Assembly: GCF_002215035.1 (NCBI RefSeq) | Contig: NZ_NKFP01000004.1 | Span: 931,726 to 995,725, forward strand | Reading direction: 5' to 3' | DNA: 64,000 bases | Source of the DNA: Leptolyngbya ohadii IS1 | GTDB lineage: Bacteria; Cyanobacteriota; Cyanobacteriia; Elainellales; Elainellaceae | In this document: in pieces, positions 7,749-17,062 of the stretch | How positions within the stretch are numbered: the first letter of the stretch is position 1 | How the letters are laid out: the number at the start of each line of letters is the position of its first letter | The notes under the pieces: generated by a model | Seen by the model: the letters and a program-made list of their open reading frames with translations, nothing else | The model's database searches: none | What the model was told of the DNA's origin: nothing | Position numbers and translations under genes: made by a program

Positions 7749-9437
7749 CTATCCGCCGATCGCAAAATTGGGCTGACGCAAATCTTCTAAAAGCCGCACT
7801 TCGACAATTCTATCGGGTTCAATGATCGCCGGTTGAGGCGCAGTCAGATAGGTGGTTGCCGCAGTGCTGGCAGCGCCCATCGCAATTCCGGCAATGATGC
7901 CTACACCTGTTAAAGCACCCAACAAGGTACCCGCAACAGCCCCGATCGCCGAGTTTCGCGCCATCCGATTTCCTGATACCCCCCGATCGCCTGACAGCTG
8001 ATCCGATCGCCCGTTAATCAAAAAATTCTGTCCGTCAATGCTGATTGCCTGAGCAACGAACTCGCTGCCTGCACTGCCGGTCTCAAAGCGCCCAATCACC
8101 TGGCTTCCCGCAGGGACAATCACCTGACCTGTCTGGTCGGCAATATTGCGATCGACGACCAGCACTTCCTGAAGCGGATAGTCATTGGCTAGCTTTAGCG
8201 TTTCCTCACCCTGATAACGCAAACTCAGCACCGTTCCCGCAGGCAGCAGCACGCCCGGAGTCGAATTTACTGCTGCTATCTCACCGGATGCCTCACGCGG
8301 AATATCGCCGGATGCCGAGCGAGGAGATCCTTCTGGTAGGGGCTGTCCAAACTCGATCGCCGCAATCTCACTGCTGCGGTTAGACGATGGGCGGGGAGGC
8401 TCCAGGGCAGGGACGCTGACCGTACTGTTTGCAGAAGGATTCGCGGAGGGATTAACAGAACTGCGGGCAGGATTCTCAGCCGCACTATCGACCGACGGGA
8501 CAAGACTGGCAGGGGGCAGTTCGGTTGGCAGGGGAGTGGGTTCTGCACTTGCAGGAGGCAGCTCAGCGGGAAGGGCAGCGGCGACAGCCTCAGGAATTTC
8601 CTGGGTCTGGGCAGTGGGGTCTGCGGGGTTCTCCGTAGGAACAGAAGGTGCGGCGATCGGCTCAGAACTCGCAGTGACCGCAGTTTCAGCAGCGGGTGTT
8701 TCTGTCGCAGGCAAAGGTGCAGGTAAATTCGGAACCGTGACGGTTGGCGTTTCAGCAGCAGCCAGCTCAGCAGGGGGCAGCTCGACCGGAATTTCGGTTG
8801 CGCCTGGTTCGAGGGGCGGTAGTTCTGGCGTTGCGGCTGAGGAGAGTGGCTCAGATGAACTAACTGTTGAATTAACTGTTGAATTAACTGTTGAATTGGG
8901 TGTTGAATTAACTGTTGAATTCGCTGCAATTTGTTCCGGTGGGTTTTCGGGAGCTAGAGCAGGACGGGCAGAGGCGATCGCAGAGGGCGCATTGGCATCA
9001 GCAAGGACAGGACGCAGCACCCACTGACTGCCGGACTGCTGAAGGTTGACCTGCTGTGGGGCAAGCACCGTTCCCGGAGCCAGCTGCATGACGATGCGAG
9101 TCACTCCCGGCTGAAACTGGGCAATGCGAATCTGCTGGACTGCCCCAGGAAACTGCTTTTCGGTTAAGGTATTGCCAACATCGCTATTGGGGACATCCAC
9201 TACAATTCGGGCAGGCTGAGCGGCTAAAAAATAGCGGGGTGTAGTGCCGGGAGGAAGGTTGAGTGACAGGGCGGCAGATTCGGGGTCGTATTGCCATTGC
9301 AGTGATGCCGCCTGAGCGATCGAGGCAGGTAGGGCGATGGTTGCCCCGGTCAGCATTAAACCTGTACTCCAAACCCCGATCGGCTGAGCTACGGTGAGCC
9401 AGAACTGAATCCGAACCTGCATCATTCGGTTTTGCAT
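7749..9437 (-). CDS. AMIN-domain envelope protein with proline/serine-rich repeat linker
   Basis: Exported protein of about 562 residues. The ATG at 9435-9437 is preceded by GAGGTG five bases upstream, which decides this start over the TTG at 9497. A signal peptide ends near ASIAQAA. An AMIN domain follows (LQWQYDPES through IRIAQFQPGVTRIVMQL); this fold binds peptidoglycan or targets periplasmic machines. Next comes a long low-complexity linker of Pro, Glu, Ala and Thr with an NST-V-NST-V tandem. The C-terminal domain (residues about 390-560, PAGTVLSLRYQGEETL...VIVPAGSQVIGRF) has a glycine-rich hydrophobic segment near the end. That resembles the periplasmic part of TrbI/VirB10-like proteins, which is only an impression. 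Function unknown; an envelope or peptidoglycan-associated role is likely. Confidence 0.75.
   Translation of the reverse strand: MQNRMMQVRIQFWLTVAQPIGVWSTGLMLTGATIALPASIAQAASLQWQYDPESAALSLNLPPGTTPRYFLAAQPARIVVDVPNSDVGNTLTEKQFPGAVQQIRIAQFQPGVTRIVMQLAPGTVLAPQQVNLQQSGSQWVLRPVLADANAPSAIASARPALAPENPPEQIAANSTVNSTPNSTVNSTVNSTVSSSEPLSSAATPELPPLEPGATEIPVELPPAELAAAETPTVTVPNLPAPLPATETPAAETAVTASSEPIAAPSVPTENPADPTAQTQEIPEAVAAALPAELPPASAEPTPLPTELPPASLVPSVDSAAENPARSSVNPSANPSANSTVSVPALEPPRPSSNRSSEIAAIEFGQPLPEGSPRSASGDIPREASGEIAAVNSTPGVLLPAGTVLSLRYQGEETLKLANDYPLQEVLVVDRNIADQTGQVIVPAGSQVIGRFETGSAGSEFVAQAISIDGQNFLINGRSDQLSGDRGVSGNRMARNSAIGAVAGTLLGALTGVGIIAGIAMGAASTAATTYLTAPQPAIIEPDRIVEVRLLEDLRQPNFAIGG
8860..8926. 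repeat. 15-bp in-frame tandem repeat (GTTGAATTAACT)
   Basis: Units of GTTGAATTAACT / GTTGAATTGGGT recur inside the AMIN gene and encode NST-V-NST units on the minus strand. The units stay in frame, so copy-number change alters linker length without breaking the protein. Confidence 0.7.
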
Positions 9438-9826
9438 AATCACCTCACAAACCACACGGCAAAGAACGCTATTTTCGAGGAGTTGTTTTGAGAACAATCT
9501 TGCGGAACAATCCCTGGAATTCCTGTTTTGGAATTCTTGGAACCAAAGGCGAACGACAAACAGACCTCAGCACAAAAACTCCTCCCACACCGGGAAGTAG
9601 ATCTGTACCGGAGCCGCAGTGCGATCGTGCGGTGATTATAGCAGTAGGGGTATTAAAAGATTCAACCCCCTATATTCAGCATTTTAGCCCTGCGCCAAAT
9701 CGCACAGCGTCCAGTGTAATGGCTCTGCTGCAAAATGGCACAGTTTTATTCAGAGAGTAATTCTATGCAAATCTTTAATTCAAGTCTTTTGTTCAGCTCT
9801 CAAAGCGTTACAAAATGGGTTGAAGC
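9438..9826. other. Intergenic region upstream of the AMIN gene
   Basis: 389 bp between two minus-strand genes. It should contain the AMIN gene promoter, but no convincing -35/-10 pair was found. A weak GGGG-tattaaaagattcaa-CCCC inverted repeat is present near 9648-9671. Nothing else was recognised. Confidence 0.4.
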
Positions 9827-10198
9827 TTAGCTGACAGCGCTCTCGATTAGCAGCCATTGACGATTTTCAGCGATCGCCCGATTCACAGAATCAAAAATAG
9901 CGCGGCAGTGGTTATTGCTTTTCAGAGGCAGTTCTTCGTTCTTTACGACAAAGTTCATGCGAACCGCCGGATCTTGAACGGGTTTCTCGATCAGCACTTC
10001 CACAGTGACAAGCTGAGCGTAGGAGACGCGACCGGGCATTTCCTTTGCTACCAAATAGTCTTCCGAATCGTAAATTACGTCCAGACTGCACGATCGCAGC
10101 ATTTCGCTGAGGGAGTGGCGCAATCGATTGGATGCCGTCCGCCATTCAGGTTGGTCAAACGACACTGAAACGGTAAATAAGCTGGTATAACGAGCCAT
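9827..10198 (-). CDS. Conserved cyanobacterial hypothetical protein
   Basis: About 123 residues from the ATG at 10196-10198 (MARYTSLFTVSVSFDQ); an upstream ATG at 10211-10213 would add five residues. No signal peptide or membrane segment. The mixed alpha/beta pattern (a strand-rich N-terminus, a helix around RTASNRLRHSLSEMLRSCSL, then DYLVAKE and TVEVLIEKP strands) suggests a small soluble domain. The family was not recognised and no function is proposed. The composition is like its neighbours, so there is no sign of transfer. Confidence 0.6.
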   Translation of the reverse strand: MARYTSLFTVSVSFDQPEWRTASNRLRHSLSEMLRSCSLDVIYDSEDYLVAKEMPGRVSYAQLVTVEVLIEKPVQDPAVRMNFVVKNEELPLKSNNHCRAIFDSVNRAIAENRQWLLIESAVS

Positions 10199-10663
10199 AG
10201 GCAACCCCGGCATCTTAAACGTTTAACCATTCACTCCTACCCAATCGGAATTTTGTTTTCCCGTCAAGACCACCTCAGTACGGAATTAACCGTTTCAATC
10301 AGAGAAGCAGACTTTTCCCAATTGAGGTTATATCTGCGCGGTGATGAATTGGCGTACTTGTGTGATCTGCCTAAACTACATCTCAATGGATTGGGCAAGA
10401 TTGGGCGGGTAGACTGTGTTTCGCTCCCTGGTTCGTTCCTTACCCCATTACTCCTGGATAGATAAAACTCACTGGAAATAATGTGAACAAATCCAATTTC
10501 GGTGAAAGTGCCTTACCATATCCAGAGTTCAGCTTATGTATTCTGATTCCCGGACAGTTCTATAGAGATCTGCTCTTAGAGGGAGACTTCGAGCGATACT
10601 CCAGTGACCCTACCGAAGGGTTCTCTTAATTGTAGGCGATTCGTTGAAAGTTGCAGCATTTGC
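10199..10663. other. Intergenic region between divergent hypothetical and tmk
   Basis: 465 bp. A 70-codon open frame at 10253-10465 has no recognisable domain and no ribosome-binding site and is not annotated. No terminator or promoter could be assigned. Confidence 0.4.
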
Positions 10664-11431
10664 ATGAGTAAGAATACGCAATTTGAAGCGCTGCCTGGGC
10701 GTCTCTCGCGAAGCCTATCCGAGAAATTACCTGGGAAGCTCATTGTATTTGAAGGCGTAGAAGGTTCGGGTAAAACAACTCAGATTCAAGCAGTGCAAAC
10801 CTGGCTAGCGACAGCTGATCTGCCTGATTCGGTCATAGCTGCGTTTCCCCAGTGCGTCATTACCCGTGAACCGGGCGGCACGGCGTTAGGACAGCAGCTG
10901 CGCCAGATGTTGCTCCATCCTGTAACCGACGAACCGCTGCACGACCGAACGGAACTTCTACTCTATGCGGCAGACCGTGCCCAGCACGTTGAGGGGATGC
11001 TCAAACCGCTTCTGGCTCAAGGAGCGCTGATTCTTTGCGATCGTTTCACCGACTCCACCATTGCCTATCAGGGTTACGGTAGACAGCTCGATCGGGAACT
11101 CATTGACCAGCTCAATCAAATCGCCACCCATGGCTTACAGAGCGACCTCACTTTCTGGCTGGATCTGGATGTCGAGCTGGGCTTAGCTCGTGCTCAAAAG
11201 CGGGGCAGTTGCGATCGGATGGAGCAAGCCACAATCGATTTTCATCGCCGGGTACAGCAGGGCTTTATGGATCTGGCAAAGGCATTTCCCGACCGAATTG
11301 TTCGGATTGATGCCAGTTTGTCGCCGGAGCAGGTGACGCAGCAGGTTCAGGGGGTGTTGCGGGAGCGGCTGGTTCGGTGGGGGGTGGAGTGTGGGAGTAA
11401 GGAGCAGGGGAGCAGGGAGCAGGGGAGATGA
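10664..11431 (+). CDS. tmk: Thymidylate kinase (dTMP kinase)
   Basis: Phosphorylates dTMP to dTDP for DNA synthesis. The ATG at 10664 (MSKNTQFEALPG) gives 255 residues; an upstream in-frame ATG at 10604 adds a non-conserved stretch. The P-loop is FEGVEGSGKT (29-38), the DR(Y/F/H)-type motif is CDRFTDSTIAYQGYGR (125-140), and the substrate loop is TREPGGT (67-73). An insertion of about ten residues lies between the P-loop helix and TREPGG. The last 14 or so residues (CGSKEQGSREQGR) are encoded by a GGAGCAGGG low-complexity repeat, so the C-terminus appears to have been extended by repeat DNA. The catalytic core is intact. Confidence 0.93.
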   Translation: MSKNTQFEALPGRLSRSLSEKLPGKLIVFEGVEGSGKTTQIQAVQTWLATADLPDSVIAAFPQCVITREPGGTALGQQLRQMLLHPVTDEPLHDRTELLLYAADRAQHVEGMLKPLLAQGALILCDRFTDSTIAYQGYGRQLDRELIDQLNQIATHGLQSDLTFWLDLDVELGLARAQKRGSCDRMEQATIDFHRRVQQGFMDLAKAFPDRIVRIDASLSPEQVTQQVQGVLRERLVRWGVECGSKEQGSREQGR

Positions 11432-11455
11432 GGGAATGAGAGAGAAAAAAGAGGG
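11394..11455. repeat. GGAGCAGGGG low-complexity repeat
   Basis: Iterated GGAGCAGGG(G) units span the tmk stop codon and continue as GAGGG-type sequence. The reverse complement is found at about 6242-6302. Such CTCCCCTGCTCCC repeats are widespread in filamentous cyanobacteria. Confidence 0.6.
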
Positions 11456-11758
11456 GAGGGTTAGCCCGAATGGCGGAATTCCTTGAGCGGTAAGGGTTAA
11501 TACGGCGTCTAAAAAATTCATTGACGTGCCATTTGGTTGCCATACGGTCGCAATATGGTCTGTCTACAGTAGTAAATGTCAGCAGTCAATATCAGCAGCC
11601 AATATCAGCCGATGGTCTCCAGTTGATGTAACGGTTTATTCGAGATGCTGATGGCGCAGTACCAGGGCTGATAGTGCGATCGTGCTTGAGTCGATGATTC
11701 CGTAAGGCAGGCTTCTGGCGGCGATCGAAATTTCACCCTTTCCATATACAGGTGCGAG
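11456..11758. other. Intergenic region upstream of the HtrA-type protease
   Basis: Contains a partly repeated stretch (GTCAGCAGTCAATATCAGCAGCCAATATCAGCC, about 11578-11610; two GTCAATATCAGCAG-like units) and HIP1-like CGATCG sites. The promoter of the protease gene should lie here, but no clear boxes were seen. Confidence 0.4.
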
Positions 11759-13078
11759 ATGGCAACACAGCAAGATCCGAATTCGACGAATTACGCTTCC
11801 AATTCCTCATCCAGTCAAAATTTCCCTTCACCTATGTCTCAGTCAGAGTTTCAGTCAGATTTTCCTCGCTCTAATCGCGGTTGGCGGGCTTCGTTGGCTT
11901 CTGTCCTCTTAGGGGCAAGCGTTGCGACTACGGGTGCCTACATTGCCTGGAACCCCAGTTCGCCGCTTCGCCAGCAGGCACAGGCACAGTTGCCGCCTAC
12001 GACTTCCGTAACTCCGGTGCAAAATACGCAGAATGTGCCGATTCGCGACCCCAACTTCATTACTGGCGTCGTGAAGGACGTTGGACCTGCCGTTGTACGA
12101 ATTGATGCTAGCCGAACGGTTAGAGCTTCTGCGCCGCAAGGGTTTGATGATCCTATGTTCCGCCAGTTCTTTGGCGGGCGCATTCCTCAGCAGCCGTCTC
12201 AGCGGGTTCAGCGGGGCGTTGGTTCTGGCTTCATCGTTAGTCAGGATGGACGAATTATTACCAATGCTCACGTTGTGGCAGGTTCGGATACCGTTGAGGT
12301 GCTGCTGAAGGACGGTCGCAGGCTGCAAGGGCGCGTTGTGGGAGCCGACCCTGTGACGGATATTGCGGTGGTCAAAGTAGAAGCAAATAATTTGCCAACG
12401 GTGAAGCTTAGTAACTCTGACCAGATTCAGCCGGGTGAATGGGCGATCGCGATCGGCAACCCGTTGGGACTGGATAACACCGTAACGGCGGGCATTATTA
12501 GCGCCACAGGACGATCGAGCAATGATGTGGGCATTCCCGATAAGCGGATTGACTTTATTCAGACCGATGCTGCCATCAACCCCGGCAACTCTGGCGGTCC
12601 GCTGCTGAACGATCGCGGCGAAGTGATTGGGGTGAACACGGCGATTCGTGCCGATGCCCAGGGAATTGGCTTTGCGATTCCGATTAATATGGTGCAGCGA
12701 ATTTCAGAGGAACTGGTCTCGAAGGGCACTGTACAGCACGCCTACCTGGGAGTGCAGATGGTGACGCTGACGCCGGAGGTGAGGCAGGACATCAATAGCG
12801 ACCCCAATAGCGGTCTGCAAGTGAACGAGGAGCAAGGTGTTTTGGTGGTGCGTGTGGTGCCCAACTCTCCTGCCGCTAGAGCTGGAATTCGTGCCGGAGA
12901 TGTGATTCGTAATGTGAACGGTCAAAACATCGCGGAGGCAAACGATCTGCAAAACATTGTGGAGCAGACCTCGATCGGTAGCGATATGCAGCTCCAGCTC
13001 AGACGTGATGGGCAGGACGTAAATCTGACTGTGCAGCCTGCTGCCTTACCTGCTAGCAACGCCGACGAGCAGGGCTAA
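11759..13078 (+). CDS. HtrA/Deg-family serine protease (HhoA/HhoB/DegP-like)
   Basis: Envelope quality-control protease of 439 residues. Residues 1-42 are a Ser/Asn-rich cytosolic tail, and 43-63 are a membrane anchor or signal segment (SLASVLLGASVATTGAYIAW). The trypsin-like domain carries the triad His171 (ITNAHVV), Asp201 (VTDIAVVK) and Ser278 (GNSGGPL). A single PDZ domain covers about 320-430 (YLGVQM ... GVLVVRVVPNSPAARAGIRAGDVI). One PDZ domain fits the cyanobacterial HhoA/HhoB/HtrA set; which paralogue it is cannot be said. The likely substrates are misfolded periplasmic proteins. A strong terminator follows 37 bp after the stop. Confidence 0.92.
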   Translation: MATQQDPNSTNYASNSSSSQNFPSPMSQSEFQSDFPRSNRGWRASLASVLLGASVATTGAYIAWNPSSPLRQQAQAQLPPTTSVTPVQNTQNVPIRDPNFITGVVKDVGPAVVRIDASRTVRASAPQGFDDPMFRQFFGGRIPQQPSQRVQRGVGSGFIVSQDGRIITNAHVVAGSDTVEVLLKDGRRLQGRVVGADPVTDIAVVKVEANNLPTVKLSNSDQIQPGEWAIAIGNPLGLDNTVTAGIISATGRSSNDVGIPDKRIDFIQTDAAINPGNSGGPLLNDRGEVIGVNTAIRADAQGIGFAIPINMVQRISEELVSKGTVQHAYLGVQMVTLTPEVRQDINSDPNSGLQVNEEQGVLVVRVVPNSPAARAGIRAGDVIRNVNGQNIAEANDLQNIVEQTSIGSDMQLQLRRDGQDVNLTVQPAALPASNADEQG

Positions 13079-13115
13079 TTCTAGATTTCGCTCCCATCAC
13101 TCCTAACAGTACTTG

Positions 13116-13137
13116 AGGCGCAGCTTGCGCCTTTTTT
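13116..13137 (+). terminator. Rho-independent terminator after the HtrA-type gene
   Basis: Perfect 7-bp stem AGGCGCA-gct-TGCGCCT followed by a run of T (13132-13137). It lies 37 bp after the protease stop codon and separates that gene from bioB. Confidence 0.85.
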
Positions 13138-13255
13138 GTTAGCGGTCTAGCGTGGGGATACCGACCGTTTCTTAGGGCGATCGCCTTTTTGCAAACGCTT
13201 CCCGGTATGATCAAAGACCTACGGTGTAAAGATCCGATTACCTCGCTCACTGCCC

Positions 13256-14287
13256 ATGTCTGATATTTGCTCTGATCCTTCTTCTGGCTCTCGCTCTGAC
13301 TTTTCCTCCGAGATTAACGCTGACCTTCGCCACGACTGGACGACGGAAGAAATTCTCGCTTTGCTTCAGCAACCCCTGCTGGATCTGGTCTTTCAGGCGC
13401 AGACAATTCACCGTCGTCACAATCCGTCCAACAGCATTCAGCTTGCAACCCTGCTCAGCGTTAAAACCGGGGGTTGTCCTGAAAATTGCAGCTATTGTCC
13501 CCAGTCGGCACATTACGAGACGCCCGTCGAAAAGCAGCCGACGTTATCTGTAGAGGAAGTGGTTGCAGCGGCACAGCGGGCAAAGGATCTGGGAGCAACG
13601 CGCTTCTGCATGGGCTGGGCATGGCGAGAAATTCGCGAAGGAGCTGCTTTTGATGCCATGCTGGAAATGGTGAGTCAGGTGCGATCGCTCGGTCTGGAAG
13701 CCTGTGTAACCGCCGGAATGCTGACCGATGCTCAAGCAGAACGACTGGCGGCGGCGGGACTGTCTGCCTACAACCACAACCTCGACACCAGCCCAGAATT
13801 CTACGACCAGATTATCTCTACCCGTACCTATGGCGATCGTCTGGAAACCCTTGATCGGGTTCGCAAAGCAGGCATAACCGTTTGCTGCGGCGGCATTATT
13901 GGCATGGGGGAAAGCTTGACCGATCGGGCACGAATGCTGGAAGTTTTAGCGAATCTGAATCCCCATCCGGAAAGTGTGCCGATTAATGCGCTGGTTGCCG
14001 TGTCCGGGACACCGCTGGAGGAACAAAAGCCGATCGATCCGCTGGACTTGGTGCGGATGTGTGCCGTTGCTCGCATTCTAATGCCCCAGGCAAGAGTTCG
14101 CCTCAGTGCCGGAAGAACCAGCCTTAGCCGCGAGGCACAGGTGCTTTGCTTTATGGCAGGCGCAAACTCGATCTTCTACGGCGAAAAACTCCTGACGACC
14201 GCCAACCCCGAACAGGATGCCGATCGCCAACTGCTAGCAGATATCGGCGCTATCCTGCTAGAACCCTTTGCTACGGTATCTTCCTGA
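13256..14287 (+). CDS. bioB: Biotin synthase
   Basis: Radical-SAM enzyme that inserts sulfur into dethiobiotin, the last step of biotin synthesis. The product has 343 residues. The SAM cluster motif [13 protein letters not shown] puts the three cysteines at 74, 78 and 81. Further BioB hallmarks are GWAWREI (usually GAAWR), [18 protein letters not shown] and [32 protein letters not shown] (seen as [12 protein letters not shown] and [14 protein letters not shown]). The Asn-His-Asn and Arg residues binding the auxiliary 2Fe-2S cluster are present. The N-terminal 25 residues are Ser/Asp-rich and not conserved, so the true start could be slightly later. It is a single gene with no other bio genes nearby. 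Confidence 0.95.
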   Translation: MSDICSDPSSGSRSDFSSEINADLRHDWTTEEILALLQQPLLDLVFQAQTIHRRHNPSNSIQLATLLSVKTGGCPENCSYCPQSAHYETPVEKQPTLSVEEVVAAAQRAKDLGATRFCMGWAWREIREGAAFDAMLEMVSQVRSLGLEACVTAGMLTDAQAERLAAAGLSAYNHNLDTSPEFYDQIISTRTYGDRLETLDRVRKAGITVCCGGIIGMGESLTDRARMLEVLANLNPHPESVPINALVAVSGTPLEEQKPIDPLDLVRMCAVARILMPQARVRLSAGRTSLSREAQVLCFMAGANSIFYGEKLLTTANPEQDADRQLLADIGAILLEPFATVSS

Positions 14288-14466
14288 ACATCACGAATCA
14301 ACCTCAGAATTAATTCGCAACTGAAACTCCGCCAATTTGCTCTCTAAGAGCATTTCTAAAAGCATTTCACAGCGAGATGGAACGCAGGATAGATTAAACT
14401 CCCTTTGCCAAATATAATCTCTGCATTCGGATTTCTTGCCGCTATCCTGCAAAAGGCTGTGATTCT

Positions 14467-15504
14467 ATGCAAAACTTTGGACGATCGATCGGTCTGACTA
14501 TTCTATTTAGTTCCCTCTCAGTGTCAGTCTGTGCGGTTCCTGCCTTCGCAAACATTCATCGCTTCGAGCAGCCTCAAAAGTTCTACCGACTGTCAGCCGA
14601 TCCGTCCTCTCAAGCCTGTTCCTCCTCGCCGGAAGGGGTTGAGATCTACAAGTTCATAATATTTAACGATCTCCTATCTAATCCTGATTTTGGCGATCCT
14701 GAATTTTCTGCCCGTCCCTATTGGGATAACTTGCAGCGAAATCCAGAGAGTGCAGTCGCCAGCCTATTTTTCGGTGATGCGGTACTTGCTGAGTATCTCC
14801 ACCGTCGGGAGTTCATTAACCCGGAAGAAGAGACCCAATATTACGATACTGCGATCGCCGCTTATCGCTACACCTTGAGAATTACAGAGGCTCCGTCAAC
14901 TAAAGGAGATGCGAATCTGGGATTGGGACGAGTGTATGCTCTGAAGCGGCAATATCGGGAAGCAATGGCACATTTCCAAAAAACTCTGGAGATTGCTCAA
15001 AACGAAATCCTTCCCGGTGCGACGAATGGACTCGAAATCAGTGCCAATGCCTATGTGGGGATGGGGGTTGTGCTAGGGCAACTCTGCGATCACCGTGCGG
15101 CTCTGGAAGCTTTTCTGAAGGCGGTCGAAGTGAGTCCCGATGGTTCAATTGATCTTGGCAACTTGGAGGCTCTGCTCGAAAAGCAAAATCGACGCAGCGA
15201 TATGATTCCGCTCTACCGCAAGGCGATCGAACGCAGTCCAGACTTTTTTGGAAACTATGCAAATTTAGCGCGACTGCTGGCAGATGAGGGTGATATTACC
15301 GACGCGATTGCCAACTACCGCCGATCGATTCAACTACAACCCGATAGCCCCTATTCCTACTATGATTTGGGCAAACTTCTGGCAGATCAGGGCAATGTTG
15401 ACGAGGCGACTGCAAATCTGAGACAGGCAAGCCGATATGCGACAGGAGATCCCGAAATTCAAGCCAAAATCAGGGACGCTCTACAAGAACTGGAGCGACG
15501 GTAA
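14467..15504 (+). CDS. Secreted tetratricopeptide-repeat protein
   Basis: 345 residues with a signal peptide (hydrophobic stretch IGLTILFSSLSVSVCAVPAFA, given in parts IGLTILFSSL and VCAVPAFA, cleavage near residue 29), so periplasmic. From about residue 125 there are TPR units: DTAIAAYRYTLR, REAMAHFQKTLEIA, RAALEAFLKAVEVSPDG, MIPLYRKAIERSPD, DAIANYRRSIQLQPDSP and DEATANLRQA. TPRs are protein-protein docking modules; no enzyme domain is present. The N-terminal part has a PYWDNLQRNP region without recognised homology. It is monocistronic and converges with the cytosine deaminase-like gene. The role is unknown. Confidence 0.8.
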   Translation: MQNFGRSIGLTILFSSLSVSVCAVPAFANIHRFEQPQKFYRLSADPSSQACSSSPEGVEIYKFIIFNDLLSNPDFGDPEFSARPYWDNLQRNPESAVASLFFGDAVLAEYLHRREFINPEEETQYYDTAIAAYRYTLRITEAPSTKGDANLGLGRVYALKRQYREAMAHFQKTLEIAQNEILPGATNGLEISANAYVGMGVVLGQLCDHRAALEAFLKAVEVSPDGSIDLGNLEALLEKQNRRSDMIPLYRKAIERSPDFFGNYANLARLLADEGDITDAIANYRRSIQLQPDSPYSYYDLGKLLADQGNVDEATANLRQASRYATGDPEIQAKIRDALQELERR

Positions 15505-15544
15505 TAGAAGCCCTACCTGTCAGCGTTTTTCTGCTGCAATTGCC

Positions 15545-16897
15545 CTACCGATACACCAAATCGTCTAACTCCGCATAATCTGGCAGCGTTGAATCGATCG
15601 CCTTACCCTCACGCAGCACAATTCGATCGACCTGCGGGCGGGAAAACAGTTCGCTGTAGTAGCGTGCCTTAAACAGGATCAGGTTTGCCGCAGCACCAGG
15701 GTAAATTTCGGCAATCGGCGGCAGTTTCATTAGCGCAGCAGGCGTCGCGGTAACGGTACGGCTCCAGGTGTCGTAGGGTGCGTCGAGCTGGGCAATTCGG
15801 GTTGCCTGGGTAAAGACTTCCAGCCCATCATGATCGCCGTAGGCATAGAACGGATCACGGCAGTTGTCGCTGGCAAAGGCAACGGGCACCCCTGCCTGCT
15901 TTAGTTCATGAACGAGCGTGACGCCACGCCATCTAGGAGTTTTTGTGGGTAGAACGGCTTCCTCTAAGGAACCGATATTCAGCGCCGAATTCTGGTTTCT
16001 GTCCTGCAAATACAGATTGCACAGGGGGAGGCTCACAATGCCAATTTCTGCCTGTCGTACAAGGTCGATCGTCTCTGCGGCTTCTTTCGCCGTTTGAACT
16101 GCCAGACTACAGCAGTGCCCGCACACAATCTGTCCCGAAAACCGTCCCGCAGATCGGAAGCGAATCGCAGTTTCGGCAATCTGGTGTAGGGCATTATCAG
16201 TTGGATTACCGCTTTCATCAACGTGAATATCAAGATCGAGATGGCGATCGGCTGCCAGGGTAAACAGGCGATCGAGCTGTTGCGGTAAGTCTGGCGTTAC
16301 AACCGTTACACCGCCCAAAACCCCACCGACTTCTGCCACTAGATCCGCCAGCTTTTCGCCTTCTGGCGTTAAGTAATAGTCCAGCGACACCAGCGACGCC
16401 GCCTGAAGCTTCATTCGGTCTGCCCATTTTTGCCGCAGGGTTTGAAACACGCCAAAGCTAATTGCTGCCTGCTCACCGAAAGAGTCGATGTGAGTCCGAA
16501 TTGCCTGCGTTCCGTGGGCATAGGCGCACTTCAGCCCAAACTCCATGCGGCGGTACACATCCTCGGCGTTCCAGTTCTTCTGGCTATCGGATGAAACGGT
16601 TTGCAGCGCATCATCAAACGACCCCGATCGATTGGGAGCACGTCCCCAGGTATGTCCCTTATCCAGGTGCGTATGCAAATCCACAAAGCAAGGGAACACA
16701 ATCCCCTGCCGCAAATTTTGCACCGGCATCCCTTCTATCGTTGCACTGCCCGCAGACACAATCTCCGCAATTCGCCCCGCTTGAATCTGCAAATCAACCG
16801 ACGCTAAATCCCCAGATACCGCAAAGTTAATCTCTCGAAGGAGGGCGATCGGCACCCGTACATTCGTCAACCAATACTGCTCTGCTTCAAACACCAT
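15545..16897 (-). CDS. Cytosine deaminase-like metal-dependent amidohydrolase
   Basis: 450 residues, amidohydrolase superfamily, nearest in motif pattern to bacterial cytosine deaminase (CodA): cytosine to uracil plus ammonia. Metal and catalytic residues are visible: FVDLHTHLDK (His75, His77), DIHVDESG (His225 and Glu228), GHCCSL (His261) and ASDNCRDPFY (Asp344). The order and spacing are those of CodA. The N- and C-terminal beta-sandwich is present (IQAGRIAEI; PGAAANLILFKA). Upstream on the same strand lies an NMT1/THI5-like ABC transporter, which supports a pyrimidine salvage role. Substrates such as isoguanine, creatinine or a thiamin-pyrimidine breakdown product cannot be excluded. The ATG at 16895-16897 is used. 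Confidence 0.8.
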   Translation of the reverse strand: MVFEAEQYWLTNVRVPIALLREINFAVSGDLASVDLQIQAGRIAEIVSAGSATIEGMPVQNLRQGIVFPCFVDLHTHLDKGHTWGRAPNRSGSFDDALQTVSSDSQKNWNAEDVYRRMEFGLKCAYAHGTQAIRTHIDSFGEQAAISFGVFQTLRQKWADRMKLQAASLVSLDYYLTPEGEKLADLVAEVGGVLGGVTVVTPDLPQQLDRLFTLAADRHLDLDIHVDESGNPTDNALHQIAETAIRFRSAGRFSGQIVCGHCCSLAVQTAKEAAETIDLVRQAEIGIVSLPLCNLYLQDRNQNSALNIGSLEEAVLPTKTPRWRGVTLVHELKQAGVPVAFASDNCRDPFYAYGDHDGLEVFTQATRIAQLDAPYDTWSRTVTATPAALMKLPPIAEIYPGAAANLILFKARYYSELFSRPQVDRIVLREGKAIDSTLPDYAELDDLVYR

Positions 16898-17062
16898 TGG
16901 ACTTTTTATCCCCCGTCAAACCATAATCCTGCCGTTCAAGATGGCTATGCAATACTGATTCCTCGCCGCGCTCCATACCCTCTCCCTCACTCATCCACCC
17001 CTCGACTGCAATAGCGTTAAGTTAATTCAGAGCGCCCTCCTCGTTGCTTTGCAGTGCATGGG

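Noticed and set aside
8860-8926. CRISPR-like array
   Set aside because: The units are contiguous 15-bp coding repeats without spacers. The same holds for 58419-58463 and 61870-61908; no cas genes are in the window.
10253-10465. 70-codon open frame upstream of tmk
   Set aside because: Not preceded by a ribosome-binding site, and no family recognised.
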